Assembly: GCA_937949745.1 (NCBI GenBank)
Contig: CALECM010000111.1
Coordinates: 1-24,586, forward strand
DNA length: 24,586 nucleotides
DNA from: an uncultured Bacteroidales bacterium
GTDB lineage: Bacteria > Bacteroidota > Bacteroidia > Bacteroidales > WCHB1-69
Direction of reading: 5' to 3'
Part shown: piece by piece, positions 15,624 to 23,483 of the stretch
Layout of the letters: the number at the start of each line of letters is the position of its first letter
Numbering within the stretch: position 1 is the first letter of the stretch
The notes under the pieces: model-generated
What the model was told of the DNA's origin: nothing
The model's database searches: none
Seen by the model: only the letters and a program-made list of their open reading frames with translations
Made by a program: the position numbers and the translations under genes

Positions 15624-16643
15624 ATGATAGAAAAAACAACAGAAAAACTGACAAAAGAAGATTTTGCAAGTGACCAGATGGTAAAATGGTGCCCCGGTTG
15701 CGGCGACCATGCTATCCTGTCTGCTATTGAAAATGTATTTCCCCAAATCGGATATAAAAAAGAAAAATTCTGTGTGGTTTCCGGTATCGGTTGCTCCTCA
15801 CGTTTACCTTATTATCTGAATACATACGGAATACACGGTATCCACGGTAGAGCCAATGCTATTGCTACCGGAGTGAGACTTTTCAACCGGAACCTCAGCG
15901 TATGGATCGCTACCGGGGACGGTGATTCCCTGGCTATAGGAGGAAATCATTTCATACACATTATCCGCCGGAACCTGGACGTAAATATTTTGTTATTCAA
16001 TAATGAAATTTACGGATTAACCAAAGGCCAATATTCTCCGACTTCGCCTATGGGCAAAGTGACTAAATCTTCTCCACAGGGAACTATCGAGCATCCGTTC
16101 ATCGTAGGAGAGTTGGTACTGGGAGCCCAGGGTACTTTTTTCGCACGCGTGATTGATACCCATCCTAAATTTATCAGCGAAGTATTACTGGAAGCGGCCA
16201 AACATGACGGGACTTCCGTAGTGGAAATGCTTCAAAATTGCGTGATATTTAACGACGGAGCACACAAATACATTACCGACAAAGATCAAAGGGAAGACCG
16301 CCAGCTAATCCTGAGACAGGGTCAGCCGATGATCTTCGGAAAAGAGAAAAACAAGGGGATTATCATGGGACAGGATGGTTTGGAAGTAGTTACGATCGGG
16401 GAGAACGGCATTACCGAAGCGGATATACTCGTGCACGACATGACCCGCAAAGATCCGGGCATTCACCTGATGCTGGCCAAAATGAAACCGCCCCATTACC
16501 CCATAGCATTGGGTGTAATCCGGTCGGCCGACGCCGCCACTTACGACCAGTTGTTAGAAGACCAGATAGCTACACATAAGGAATCTTGTCCGATACATAC
16601 GGTGGATGATCTGCTCAACAGCGGGGACACCTGGGATATCTAA
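15624..16643 (+). CDS. korB: 2-oxoacid:ferredoxin oxidoreductase, beta (TPP-binding) subunit
   Basis: The beta subunit binds thiamine diphosphate and an iron-sulfur cluster and decarboxylates the 2-oxoacid together with KorA. The 339 residues contain WCPGCGDHA (22-30; C23 and C26), IGCSSRLPYY (C58) and QNCVIF (about 205-210). These four cysteines fit the positions expected for the [4Fe-4S] cluster. The TPP/magnesium motif starts at GDGDSLAIGGNHF (98-110) and ends at NNEIYGLTKGQYSPTSPMG (126-144). The start has a good ribosome binding site. It is the last gene of the unit, followed within 15 bases by a terminator. In an anaerobe the reduced ferredoxin could feed Rnf-type electron transport, for which the ApbE enzyme encoded upstream would be relevant, but that link is inference. 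Confidence 0.93.
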   Translation: MIEKTTEKLTKEDFASDQMVKWCPGCGDHAILSAIENVFPQIGYKKEKFCVVSGIGCSSRLPYYLNTYGIHGIHGRANAIATGVRLFNRNLSVWIATGDGDSLAIGGNHFIHIIRRNLDVNILLFNNEIYGLTKGQYSPTSPMGKVTKSSPQGTIEHPFIVGELVLGAQGTFFARVIDTHPKFISEVLLEAAKHDGTSVVEMLQNCVIFNDGAHKYITDKDQREDRQLILRQGQPMIFGKEKNKGIIMGQDGLEVVTIGENGITEADILVHDMTRKDPGIHLMLAKMKPPHYPIALGVIRSADAATYDQLLEDQIATHKESCPIHTVDDLLNSGDTWDI

Positions 16644-16657
16644 GAAATAATATTTGA

Positions 16658-16688
16658 TAAAAGGGTTGCTTCGGCAGCCCTTTTTTAT
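16658..16688. terminator. Bidirectional terminator between korB and the thioredoxin-like gene
   Basis: A 10-base stem (16660-16669 with 16674-16683, including one G-U pair) with a TTCG tetraloop is followed by a T run on the plus strand. On the minus strand the same hairpin is followed by TTTTAT, so it can also end the convergent transcript whose last stop codon is at 16787. Confidence 0.9.
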
Positions 16689-16786
16689 TGATATACGGTT
16701 ATCAGTATCCAATTGAGAAATACCTTAATTCCGGTCTATCCTTTCACATATTCTATTTTTCTCATGGAGCGAATTATTTGGAAGAA

Positions 16787-18082
16787 TTACCGCTTCTTTT
16801 TACCTGCTATGATCTCTCCAATAACTTTTGTAAATCCTTCACCCCAGCCGAATGAATACCAGATCACCTGCCTGGTCTTCATATCTATGAGATATAATTG
16901 AGGATAGCCTGAACGGGATTCACCCATTTTTCTTGATAATTCAAAAATCTCCTCACTGCCGAAGGCGCAGGCAACTTCGCTTTTCAGATTAAGATTTTTA
17001 ACTACCCGGCTCATTTTGGCGGTATCTTTATCGAAGACATTGATACTGACCATTTTGAGTAAAGATTCATCATAAACCGTATCGATGGAAGCCAATTCAC
17101 GCATGGACAGTCTGCAAGGATGGCAACTGCTATACCACAAATCAATAAATAAAAAACGGGACTTTATACTGTCGGAATAGATCGTATCACCCGACAGGGA
17201 AAGGAACTTCCATTCCGGCATGAAGAAAACAGTATCTTTCCCTTTATTAACCTCTTGCACCCATGCACCTGCGTTCTGAGCCATCAGAACGGCAATGGAA
17301 TCACGAAAAACAGAATCCTTTTTGGCGTGTACAACAGCACATTGCAGCTCATATCCTTTTCTTAATTCTTCATACTTGAAATTGATCGTATCCAAAATAT
17401 CCGGATGGATATAGTCGTAAAGATAGTCCTCCAAAATATCTATTTTGTTGTAGTAGGTCTCCAGATTAAAGTAAATTCCCGAATATTCTTCCTGTACCCA
17501 ATGAAATGTTTTCCTGTCAAATTCCCATTCTCCAAAACTATTCGATACAATGTCATCATTTGGATATGTTATTTTATATCTGATATTTTTTTTGTTAATT
17601 TTTGGAGGAATACGTTTAAATACGCAATTTTTTAATATTTCTGAAGAAAAACCGTAGGGAGCCTGATAAGAAAAAGCGCTTCTAAAATCTGTATTGTCTT
17701 TTGCATCGCTAATGTCATCCGCATATCGGTATTTAGCATAATCATATTTTGTATCTGTAAAAAACACGGCAAGGGTATGGGCTAATTTACAATAAAGATT
17801 TGAAGAAAGTGGACCTGTTTGTTGATATGATAAATAAGCAAGATTTTTAGGGGTTGAGATAAAAAAAGCCTCTTCAGTATGTATATCCGGCGGATCGTCA
17901 TCATATATGTAAATTTCTTGTAACTTCACAAATCCTGATTCTATTTTGCTCTGTTTTTCTACAAATTTGCGTATTAGTTTGGGAGTTTGTCCAAAAGAGG
18001 AATATATACTAAAAAAAATAGTAAGCAACATGAGGTTCCTTACTATAAAGGATGCCTTTTTATTATTTATACGTGATTTCAT
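16787..18082 (-). CDS. Exported TlpA-like thioredoxin-fold protein with CHPC active site
   Basis: A 431-residue exported protein. A basic N-terminus is followed by a hydrophobic stretch (about 14-30) and SSFGQ, consistent with a signal peptide. Residues about 35-290 form a domain I do not recognise; it is aromatic and beta-rich, as in other Bacteroidota TlpA-like proteins. Residues about 290-431 are thioredoxin-like: LFIDLWYSSCHPCR places the redox pair at C320 and C323, and GYPQLYLID holds the expected cis-proline P394. The dipeptide between the cysteines, His-Pro, differs from the common Gly-Pro. TlpA-like proteins act as thiol:disulfide oxidoreductases in the periplasm. The start overlaps the end of the Cys-rich gene upstream by 20 bases, so it is translated from the same transcript, and that protein is a possible substrate. 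Thioredoxin fold is certain; direction of catalysis is not. Confidence 0.85.
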   Translation of the reverse strand: MKSRINNKKASFIVRNLMLLTIFFSIYSSFGQTPKLIRKFVEKQSKIESGFVKLQEIYIYDDDPPDIHTEEAFFISTPKNLAYLSYQQTGPLSSNLYCKLAHTLAVFFTDTKYDYAKYRYADDISDAKDNTDFRSAFSYQAPYGFSSEILKNCVFKRIPPKINKKNIRYKITYPNDDIVSNSFGEWEFDRKTFHWVQEEYSGIYFNLETYYNKIDILEDYLYDYIHPDILDTINFKYEELRKGYELQCAVVHAKKDSVFRDSIAVLMAQNAGAWVQEVNKGKDTVFFMPEWKFLSLSGDTIYSDSIKSRFLFIDLWYSSCHPCRLSMRELASIDTVYDESLLKMVSINVFDKDTAKMSRVVKNLNLKSEVACAFGSEEIFELSRKMGESRSGYPQLYLIDMKTRQVIWYSFGWGEGFTKVIGEIIAGKKKR

Positions 18083-18458
18083 TTACTGTTATGGTATTAC
18101 TTTTAATCAGATAAGTACTTCCAAGAAATGTCATTTCGACGGAGCCTGTAATTGCACCGGTACTTGCCTTACAATTTTTACAACAATCTTTGGGTTGACA
18201 TTCTTTTTTGCCGTCCTTTGGGTTAATTTCTTCTTTGCATTTTTTACTATCACATTCGGAAAGCCATTCCCAGCATGTGCAGATCACATCGACTCTTCCC
18301 GAATCACCCGGTCGGGCTTTTTCATCATTAACCGGTTCGAATTTTACCGGTTTGTTGCCGTCTAAAGGAACTAACCAGTAAACGCCATCGCTGGGAATTT
18401 CCAACGTATATTTCCCGTCTTCCGTGAACGTTTTTAAGTCGAGTTCTTCCGATACCAT
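18063..18458 (-). CDS. Cysteine-rich protein, possibly the 3' part of a frameshifted lipoprotein gene
   Basis: A 131-residue frame that I do not recognise. It has no signal peptide, yet holds eight cysteines, all between residues 60 and 96 (60, 62, 69, 74, 87, 92, 93, 96), as expected for a disulfide-rich exported domain or a metal-binding one. The flanking parts are beta-rich (YTLEIPSDGVYWLVPLDG at 17-34). The frame is open back to 18473 and overlaps the end of the upstream lipoprotein frame by 25 bases from its own ATG. A single missing base within 18437-18473 would join both into one lipoprotein of roughly 210-220 residues with the Cys-rich domain outside the cell. Its end overlaps the thioredoxin-like gene by 20 bases. 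Either it is a separate cytoplasmic protein, or, more likely in my view, half of a broken or mis-sequenced gene. Confidence 0.6.
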   Translation of the reverse strand: MVSEELDLKTFTEDGKYTLEIPSDGVYWLVPLDGNKPVKFEPVNDEKARPGDSGRVDVICTCWEWLSECDSKKCKEEINPKDGKKECQPKDCCKNCKASTGAITGSVEMTFLGSTYLIKSNTITVNEITYK

Positions 18459-18724
18459 GAGCCGATCGTTTGTTCAGGGTCATGGTCAACATTTTCAATC
18501 GTAAATTGGGCATTGTCGTTTGCATCCCGGGAAACAGATACCCGTACACAGGTTCCATCGTAATTTTTGGTGAAGAATTCCTTCTCTTTTTTGAGGCTTT
18601 TTTCAACGCCATATTGGAAAGCGCTTACAGCATCTTCTTTGTTACAGGCATGAAGAATGACCGCAATGGTTATTAAGGCTACAGCCATTATGGCGGTAAG
18701 TAATTTTATATTTGTTTTTTGCAT
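18434..18724 (-). CDS. Small lipoprotein, possibly the 5' part of a frameshifted gene
   Basis: A 96-residue protein with a clear lipoprotein signal: a basic start, hydrophobic residues about 8-24 and a lipobox LHAC with C27 as the lipidated cysteine. The remainder is charged; residues about 50-86 (FFTKNYDGTCVRVSVSRD and FTIENVDH) look like the start of a small beta domain. The last ten residues after EQTIGS are basic and polar and end abruptly, as expected from reading out of frame. The next frame, one base back, continues with the Cys-rich protein. I do not recognise the family. It heads a minus-strand set with the Cys-rich frame and the thioredoxin-like gene. No -7 box was found upstream. 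Confidence 0.65.
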   Translation of the reverse strand: MQKTNIKLLTAIMAVALITIAVILHACNKEDAVSAFQYGVEKSLKKEKEFFTKNYDGTCVRVSVSRDANDNAQFTIENVDHDPEQTIGSWYRKNST

Positions 18725-18962
18725 AAATATAGTTTTTAAAATTTTTGAGGGGTTTTTACCTTCACATCATCCGCATTCCACTTCTCAGCAAAATGCTTAT
18801 TCGATTGGCCGGTTACCACGCGCTATTTTTTAATGTATGGTTAATGGCAACTTTTTATACTGTTTTCAATTTAAAGAACATGCCTTAATGGTGCAAAATA
18901 GAAATCAGGAGACAGGATAAAAACTCTATTGTTTTATTTCACTGCTGGAGCCATCTTTTAAC

Positions 18963-18993
18963 GCATCCGCCACAGGCACACGATGGCGGATGC
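18963..18993. repeat. GC-rich perfect inverted repeat (hairpin)
   Basis: GCATCCGCCA (18963-18972) and its exact complement (18984-18993) flank an 11-base loop. The stem is far richer in GC than its surroundings and has no T run on either strand, so it is not an ordinary terminator. A small RNA, a recombination or protein-binding site, or the remnant of a small mobile element are possible. Confidence 0.6.
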
Positions 18994-19366
18994 TAAGCAG
19001 AGCCAGGCTTGTTTTGCATAGCCAGTATATATTTAAAGTTATCATGACTTGTTTAAAGTTTTGATTGGGATAAAAAGAATATTTGATAAAACCCAAAATT
19101 TTTACAAATATAATTTATTTAAAATAACATTTTATACTTGAATTAAAAAAATGAAGATTTGGAAAGTTTTACTTATGCAAATATTCGCTTCATCAGGACA
19201 AAAAGAGCTAAATATATTATCCTCTGTGACCATATTTTTTGTCATTTTTACATAAAAAGCAGCCTATAAAAAAGACTTCAAAATACGGTAAAAGGGATAA
19301 AAGTTATTCTGAAAAAGATGTGAACATTACCTTCCGGTAAACTAAAAAACATTTAAAAAATTGATG

Positions 19367-19374
19367 TAAATTTG
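19367..19374 (+). promoter_or_regulatory. Bacteroidetes -7 box for the NamZ-PAP2 operon
   Basis: TAAATTTG matches TAnnTTTG, 22 bases before the ATG at 19397, which gives a short leader. No -33 element at the expected spacing. Confidence 0.55.
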
Positions 19375-19396
19375 TATTCTTAATATAAATATCTTT

Positions 19397-20626
19397 ATGA
19401 GAAAGACTGCTATTGTCCTATTCCTGATCCTCTCCTGTGTGATTTGCAAAGCATGCGGGAATAAGGATATAAAACCCGTTAATAATGGACTGTCTTCCGC
19501 TGAAGATGAAAAAATTATGATGGGTGCGGAAAGATTCTCCGAATACCTTCCTCTCCTCACCAATAAAAAAATCGGGATCTGTGCCAACCAAACTTCCCGG
19601 ATAGGGAAAACCCATCTTGTGGATACCCTGATAAGCTTGGGAGTTAACGTGGTCAAGATATATTGCCCTGAGCATGGTTTTCGCGGGGAAGCAGAAGCCG
19701 GTGCACTGATCTCTTCTTCCACGGATACCAAAACCGGTCTGCCTATCATTTCCCTTTATGGTAATAATAAGAAACCTACTCCCGAACAAATGAAGGGTAT
19801 CGATATTCTCATCTTCGATATCCAGGACGTGGGATGTCGCTTTTATACCTACATTTCAACTTTGCATTACATTATGGAAAGCGGGGCTGAAAACAATGTG
19901 GAGATCATGGTATTCGACCGTCCGAATCCCAATGGATATTTTGTGGATGGTCCCGTATTGGATATGAAATATAAATCTTTTGTAGGAATGCATCCTGTAC
20001 CGGTAGTTCACGGCATGACGATCGGAGAGTATGCCCGAATGATCAACGGCGAGGGATGGCTGTCCAATAAAGCGAAAGCCCAACTTCATATTGTGACGAT
20101 GGAAAATTATACCCATAATTCCCGTTATTCCCTTCCCTACCCTCCTTCCCCTAACCTGCAAACCGACGAGGCGATCTATCTTTATCCCTCTTTATGTTTT
20201 TTCGAGGGGACCGCTGTAAGCCTTGGAAGAGGAACTCCATTGCCTTTCCAGGTATACGGACATCCTTCCTTGACTGACGGGGATTATTATTTCACCCCTG
20301 TTCCAATTAAAGGAATATCGGAAAATCCGCCGCAAAAAGGGAAGAAGTGCAGGGGATATAATCTTACGGAGGAAGCGAATAAAAATCTTTCCGGCAGCAA
20401 CCGTGTTTCTCTTAGCTATCTTATTAACGCCTATACTCACTTCCCAAAAAACGAAACCTTCTTTACCAGTCCTGATTTCTTCGACAAACTCGCCGGGACT
20501 CATAATTTAAGGGAGCAGATTACCCGGAATGTTCCGGAAGAGGCTATTTACCAGAGCTGGCAATCCGGACTGGATAAATTTAAGGTTACAAGGAAGCAAT
20601 ATTTACTTTATCCTGATTTTGAATAA
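19397..20626 (+). CDS. Exo-beta-N-acetylmuramidase NamZ-like lipoprotein (DUF1343)
   Basis: NamZ enzymes release N-acetylmuramic acid from the non-reducing end of peptidoglycan fragments, supplying MurNAc for recycling. The 409-residue length is normal. The N-terminus is hydrophobic, with cysteines at 14 (ILSC) and 20 (CKAC), either of which could be lipidated. Family motifs are IGICANQTSRIG (59-70), YCPEHGFRGEAEAG (89-102) with E92 as a likely catalytic acidic residue, IFDIQDVGCRFYTYISTL (139-156), DRPNPNG (174-180) and HPVPVVHGMTIGEYA (199-213). Its stop shares one base with the start of the PAP2 gene downstream, suggesting translational coupling and a joint role in cell-wall turnover. No murQ or murK gene is visible here. 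The family is certain; activity on MurNAc is inferred from characterised members. Confidence 0.9.
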   Translation: MRKTAIVLFLILSCVICKACGNKDIKPVNNGLSSAEDEKIMMGAERFSEYLPLLTNKKIGICANQTSRIGKTHLVDTLISLGVNVVKIYCPEHGFRGEAEAGALISSSTDTKTGLPIISLYGNNKKPTPEQMKGIDILIFDIQDVGCRFYTYISTLHYIMESGAENNVEIMVFDRPNPNGYFVDGPVLDMKYKSFVGMHPVPVVHGMTIGEYARMINGEGWLSNKAKAQLHIVTMENYTHNSRYSLPYPPSPNLQTDEAIYLYPSLCFFEGTAVSLGRGTPLPFQVYGHPSLTDGDYYFTPVPIKGISENPPQKGKKCRGYNLTEEANKNLSGSNRVSLSYLINAYTHFPKNETFFTSPDFFDKLAGTHNLREQITRNVPEEAIYQSWQSGLDKFKVTRKQYLLYPDFE

Positions 20627-21234
20627 TGCTGGAATTTATAAAAAATATTGATCTGGAATTTTTCCTGTTCCTTAACGGGTTACATGCCGATTGGGCCGAT
20701 ACTTTTTTCTATATCATAACCAATACTTTTTTCTGGATTCCCTTATATTTACTGGTAACCGGATTGATCATCGCACGTTGGAAAAAAAAATCCGTCATCA
20801 TTCTTTTATTCATGGTCCTTACGGTTTTTTTCACGGACCAAAGTTGCAATTTCCTGAAAAGAACTATAAAACGTCTGCGCCCAAGTCATGATGTGGAGTT
20901 AGCGGAAAAAATCCACCTGGTGACCAAACCTGACGGGGATTTTTACCGGGGCGGCCGTTTTAGCTTCCCCTCCGGTCATGCCGCCAATTCCGTGATCCTG
21001 GTCTATTTCTTTGGATTTTTTGTTCGTACCCGTAAGAAATGGCCCCTGATATTGATGATGTTATGGCCTCTATTATTTTCATACAGCCGGATATACCTGG
21101 GCGTTCATTACCCGTTCGACATATTGGCCGGTTTTATATTGGGTTCGTGCTTGAGTCTCCTGTTCATCTTTATTACCATGAAGATTATCCGACCCACACC
21201 AAAAGAAGAAAATTACTCCTGCACTATTAATTGA
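20626..21234 (+). CDS. PAP2-family membrane phosphatase
   Basis: A 202-residue inner-membrane phosphatase of the type 2 phosphatidic acid phosphatase family, which includes undecaprenyl-pyrophosphate and lipid phosphate phosphatases. All three catalytic motifs are intact: K78...R85-P86 (KRTIKRLRP), PSGH at 115-118, and SRIYLGVHYPFD at 154-165 with the catalytic H161 and supporting D165. Hydrophobic segments lie at about 25-50, 56-72, 118-134, 138-153 and 163-187. The start overlaps the NamZ stop (TAATG), which fixes it. The neighbour suggests a role with peptidoglycan, perhaps undecaprenyl carrier recycling, but lipid A, phosphatidylglycerol-phosphate or sphingolipid-related substrates are equally possible. 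No terminator was seen in the 158 bases after it. Confidence 0.92.
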   Translation: MLEFIKNIDLEFFLFLNGLHADWADTFFYIITNTFFWIPLYLLVTGLIIARWKKKSVIILLFMVLTVFFTDQSCNFLKRTIKRLRPSHDVELAEKIHLVTKPDGDFYRGGRFSFPSGHAANSVILVYFFGFFVRTRKKWPLILMMLWPLLFSYSRIYLGVHYPFDILAGFILGSCLSLLFIFITMKIIRPTPKEENYSCTIN

Positions 21235-21392
21235 GAATCAAACCCTTAATCCGCAAAACAAAAAATTAAACGGCAAGATTCAACATAACATCCATTTCTT
21301 TGTTGTAAAATTAACAAAAAAGAAATTTATTATTTTATTAGGAATAGATTGTAATTAGTTATAGTAAATCCTAATTTAATGCTGATGAAAGC

Positions 21393-22214
21393 ATGAAAAA
21401 AAATTATTATCACGATAAAGTGGTGGTTATTACCGGAGCTTCATCCGGAATAGGGAAATCAATGGCATTGGAATTCGCACGGCGTGGTGCCAGTGTGGTA
21501 TTGGGAGCAAGAACAGAAAAGAGATTACTGGAGGTTGTGGATGAGATTAAATCTTTTGGTGGCGAAGCTATTCATTGCGTAATGGACGTAACACAGGAAA
21601 ATCTATGTAAATCATTAGTTGACACGGCTATTTCCGTTTTCGGAAGGATCGATATATTTATTTGTAATGCCGGAATCTCCATGAGAGCCAATTTTAATGA
21701 GGTAGAACTTGATGTTTTACACCGTTTAATGAATGTCAATTTTTGGGGCACGGTTAATTGCACCAAATATGCCCTTCCCTACCTGATCCAAACCAAAGGA
21801 GCATTGGTAGGTGTATCTTCTGTAGCCGGCATCCACGGTCTGCCGGGAAGAACGGGATATTCGGCTTCCAAATTTGCCATGACCGGATTCCTGGAAACCA
21901 TCCGTATCGAAAATATGAAAAATAATGTACATGTTATGATCGCCATTCCGGGATTCACCTCTTCCAATATTAGATATACTGCGCTAACGGCCAACGGTTC
22001 CCCGCAAGGTGAAAGCCCGAGGAACGAAAAGAGAATGATGAGTTCGGAAGTTGCGGCTAAATATATTGCGGAAGGACTTATCAAGAACAAACAATACCTG
22101 ATGCTTGACTTTGAAGGAAAAGCCACTTCCTTCCTGAAAAAATTCAACACTTCGTTACTGGATAGATTATTTTATGTCTCTATGTCCAAAGAACCTAACG
22201 CACCGGTAAATTAA
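21393..22214 (+). CDS. Short-chain dehydrogenase/reductase
   Basis: A 273-residue classical SDR using NAD(H) or NADP(H). Motifs: TGASSGIG (14-21) for cofactor binding, D65 in VMDVT, CNAGI (91-95), N115 in MNVNFWG, S142/S143, and the catalytic Y156 and K160 in YSASK. R40 in LGAR suggests NADP(H) preference, though this is weak. The C-terminus (about 240-265) is amphipathic and could rest on the membrane, as in SDRs acting on lipids. One base separates its stop from the start of a YghO-like GNAT gene, so the pair is translated together. That neighbour, related to bacterial ceramide synthase, makes a 3-ketosphinganine reductase-like role possible. Substrate is otherwise undetermined. The ATG at 21393 is the first that gives the standard SDR N-terminus. 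Confidence 0.88.
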   Translation: MKKNYYHDKVVVITGASSGIGKSMALEFARRGASVVLGARTEKRLLEVVDEIKSFGGEAIHCVMDVTQENLCKSLVDTAISVFGRIDIFICNAGISMRANFNEVELDVLHRLMNVNFWGTVNCTKYALPYLIQTKGALVGVSSVAGIHGLPGRTGYSASKFAMTGFLETIRIENMKNNVHVMIAIPGFTSSNIRYTALTANGSPQGESPRNEKRMMSSEVAAKYIAEGLIKNKQYLMLDFEGKATSFLKKFNTSLLDRLFYVSMSKEPNAPVN

Positions 22215-22215
22215 T

Positions 22216-23337
22216 ATGGTAAAAAACGATTTAGTTATTAAAGAAGTCCTGGAACCGAAAGATATCCGGGCTTTTATCAAATTTCCACGTCAGTTATATA
22301 AAAATTCACCTTATTACGTACCTCCGTTGGAGTCGGACGAATATACCATTATTACCGGACATCCGGCCCTCTCGTTTTGCACATTACGTTTGTGGATGGC
22401 TTACCGGAACGGGGAAATTGTGGGAAGAATAGCCGGTCTCATTAATCACCGGCACAATGAATTGAAAAACCAGAAACGGATAAGGTTCGGATGGTTCGAT
22501 ACGATCGATGATTTTGCCGTAGCCGAAGCGTTATTCAATACTGTGGAAGAATGGGGAAAAAAGGAAAAATTGGAAGAAATTGCAGGTCCCTCCCGGTTCT
22601 CAAACATGGAAAAACAGGGTATGCTGGTAGACGGATTTGATTTCACCCCTTGCATTTCATGCGACTATAACTATCCCTATTACCCGCAATATGTGGAAAG
22701 ACTGGGTTTCACCAAAGATGTGGATTACCTCCAATTCCGGGGCGCTGTAAAACCCATCCCGCCACGAATCGAGAACCTTAATAAAAATTTACTGGAGAGA
22801 TATAATATAAGGATAAAAGAATTCAGGAATAAAAAAGAAATGAAAACTTATGCCAGGGATTTCTTTTACGCTTTAAATCAGACATTCACGGATATCTATA
22901 ACTTTATACCCCTCACAGAACCTGAAATTGATTACCTGATCAAAACCAATTTCACTTTCGCCAGAAAAGATATGGTATGCATACTTGTCGATGAAAATGA
23001 CCACATTGTAGGTTTCAGCTTCTGTCTGCCTTCTTTGAGTAAAGCATTCCGGAAAGCAAACGGAAAACTTTTCCCTACCGGTTGGTATCATATCATGAAG
23101 GCGATCCGGAAAAACGATGTGGTAGACATGTACCTCACAGGTGTTTTGCCCGAATGGGTTCACCGGGGTATTCATGGCCTGTATCATTTTAAATTACATG
23201 AAACTTTCCTTAAAGAGGGATTCCAGTATGCCATTACCAATCAGGAACTGGAAAATAACAGCGTGACCAAAGTCTGGAAAAAATACGACGGGGAACCTGT
23301 AACCCGGAGGCGGTGCTATATTAAATCTCTCAATTAA
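22216..23337 (+). CDS. YghO/bacterial ceramide synthase-like GNAT-fold protein
   Basis: A 373-residue cytoplasmic protein resembling the E. coli YghO family, a double-GNAT-like group to which, from memory, the Caulobacter ceramide synthase bCerS belongs. That enzyme N-acylates a sphingoid base using acyl-CoA. Matching features are IKFPRQLYKNSPYYVPPLESD (21-41), MAYRNGEIVGRIAGLINHRHNE (61-82) which is a typical GNAT strand pair, GWFDTIDD (92-99), and EIAGPSRFSN...GMLVDGF (121-141), then YYPQYVERLGF (155-165). A second GNAT-like half spans about 195-373 with the strand IVGFSFCLP. It follows an SDR by one base. A serine palmitoyltransferase gene, needed first in this pathway, is not in the window. 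Family resemblance is good; ceramide synthase activity is inference, and another N-acyltransferase function is possible. Confidence 0.72.
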   Translation: MVKNDLVIKEVLEPKDIRAFIKFPRQLYKNSPYYVPPLESDEYTIITGHPALSFCTLRLWMAYRNGEIVGRIAGLINHRHNELKNQKRIRFGWFDTIDDFAVAEALFNTVEEWGKKEKLEEIAGPSRFSNMEKQGMLVDGFDFTPCISCDYNYPYYPQYVERLGFTKDVDYLQFRGAVKPIPPRIENLNKNLLERYNIRIKEFRNKKEMKTYARDFFYALNQTFTDIYNFIPLTEPEIDYLIKTNFTFARKDMVCILVDENDHIVGFSFCLPSLSKAFRKANGKLFPTGWYHIMKAIRKNDVVDMYLTGVLPEWVHRGIHGLYHFKLHETFLKEGFQYAITNQELENNSVTKVWKKYDGEPVTRRRCYIKSLN

Positions 23338-23483
23338 GAATTTACGACCCGATTCTTTCACTTTTTTCCACGGATATAACTCTTTATTAAATTGTAACAT
23401 ACAATTTCAATATTATTATTTTCTTACAATATCTTGATCTGATTAACGTTTTTTAATAGCTTTATTACTAAATTAACCAGATC

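Larger units (their letters stand above)
18725..19396. other. 672-base intergenic region without a gene
   Basis: A noncoding, strongly AT-rich stretch between divergent transcripts. It holds no credible reading frame, tRNA or terminator. Contents are the GC-rich hairpin at 18963-18993 with a second pair of short complementary arms outside it (18942-18946 with 18996-19000), and the -7 box of the NamZ-like gene at 19367-19374. The rest shows nothing I can name. Confidence 0.7.

Noticed and set aside
17946..18365. 139-codon plus-strand frame opposite the Cys-rich and thioredoxin-like genes
   Set aside because: It is hydrophobic and phenylalanine-rich, as expected from the antisense of Lys/Glu-rich coding sequence, and it crosses the boundary of two better-supported genes.
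18434..18473. Programmed -1 ribosomal frameshift
   Set aside because: No X-XXY-YYZ slippery heptamer in the zero frame lies before the stop of the first frame, so a mutation or sequence error is the simpler reading.
23390..23406. Inverted repeat with 7-base arms upstream of the DAHP synthase gene
   Set aside because: The arms are short and almost entirely A/T; such repeats are expected often in AT-rich gaps, and no promoter box could be placed beside it.
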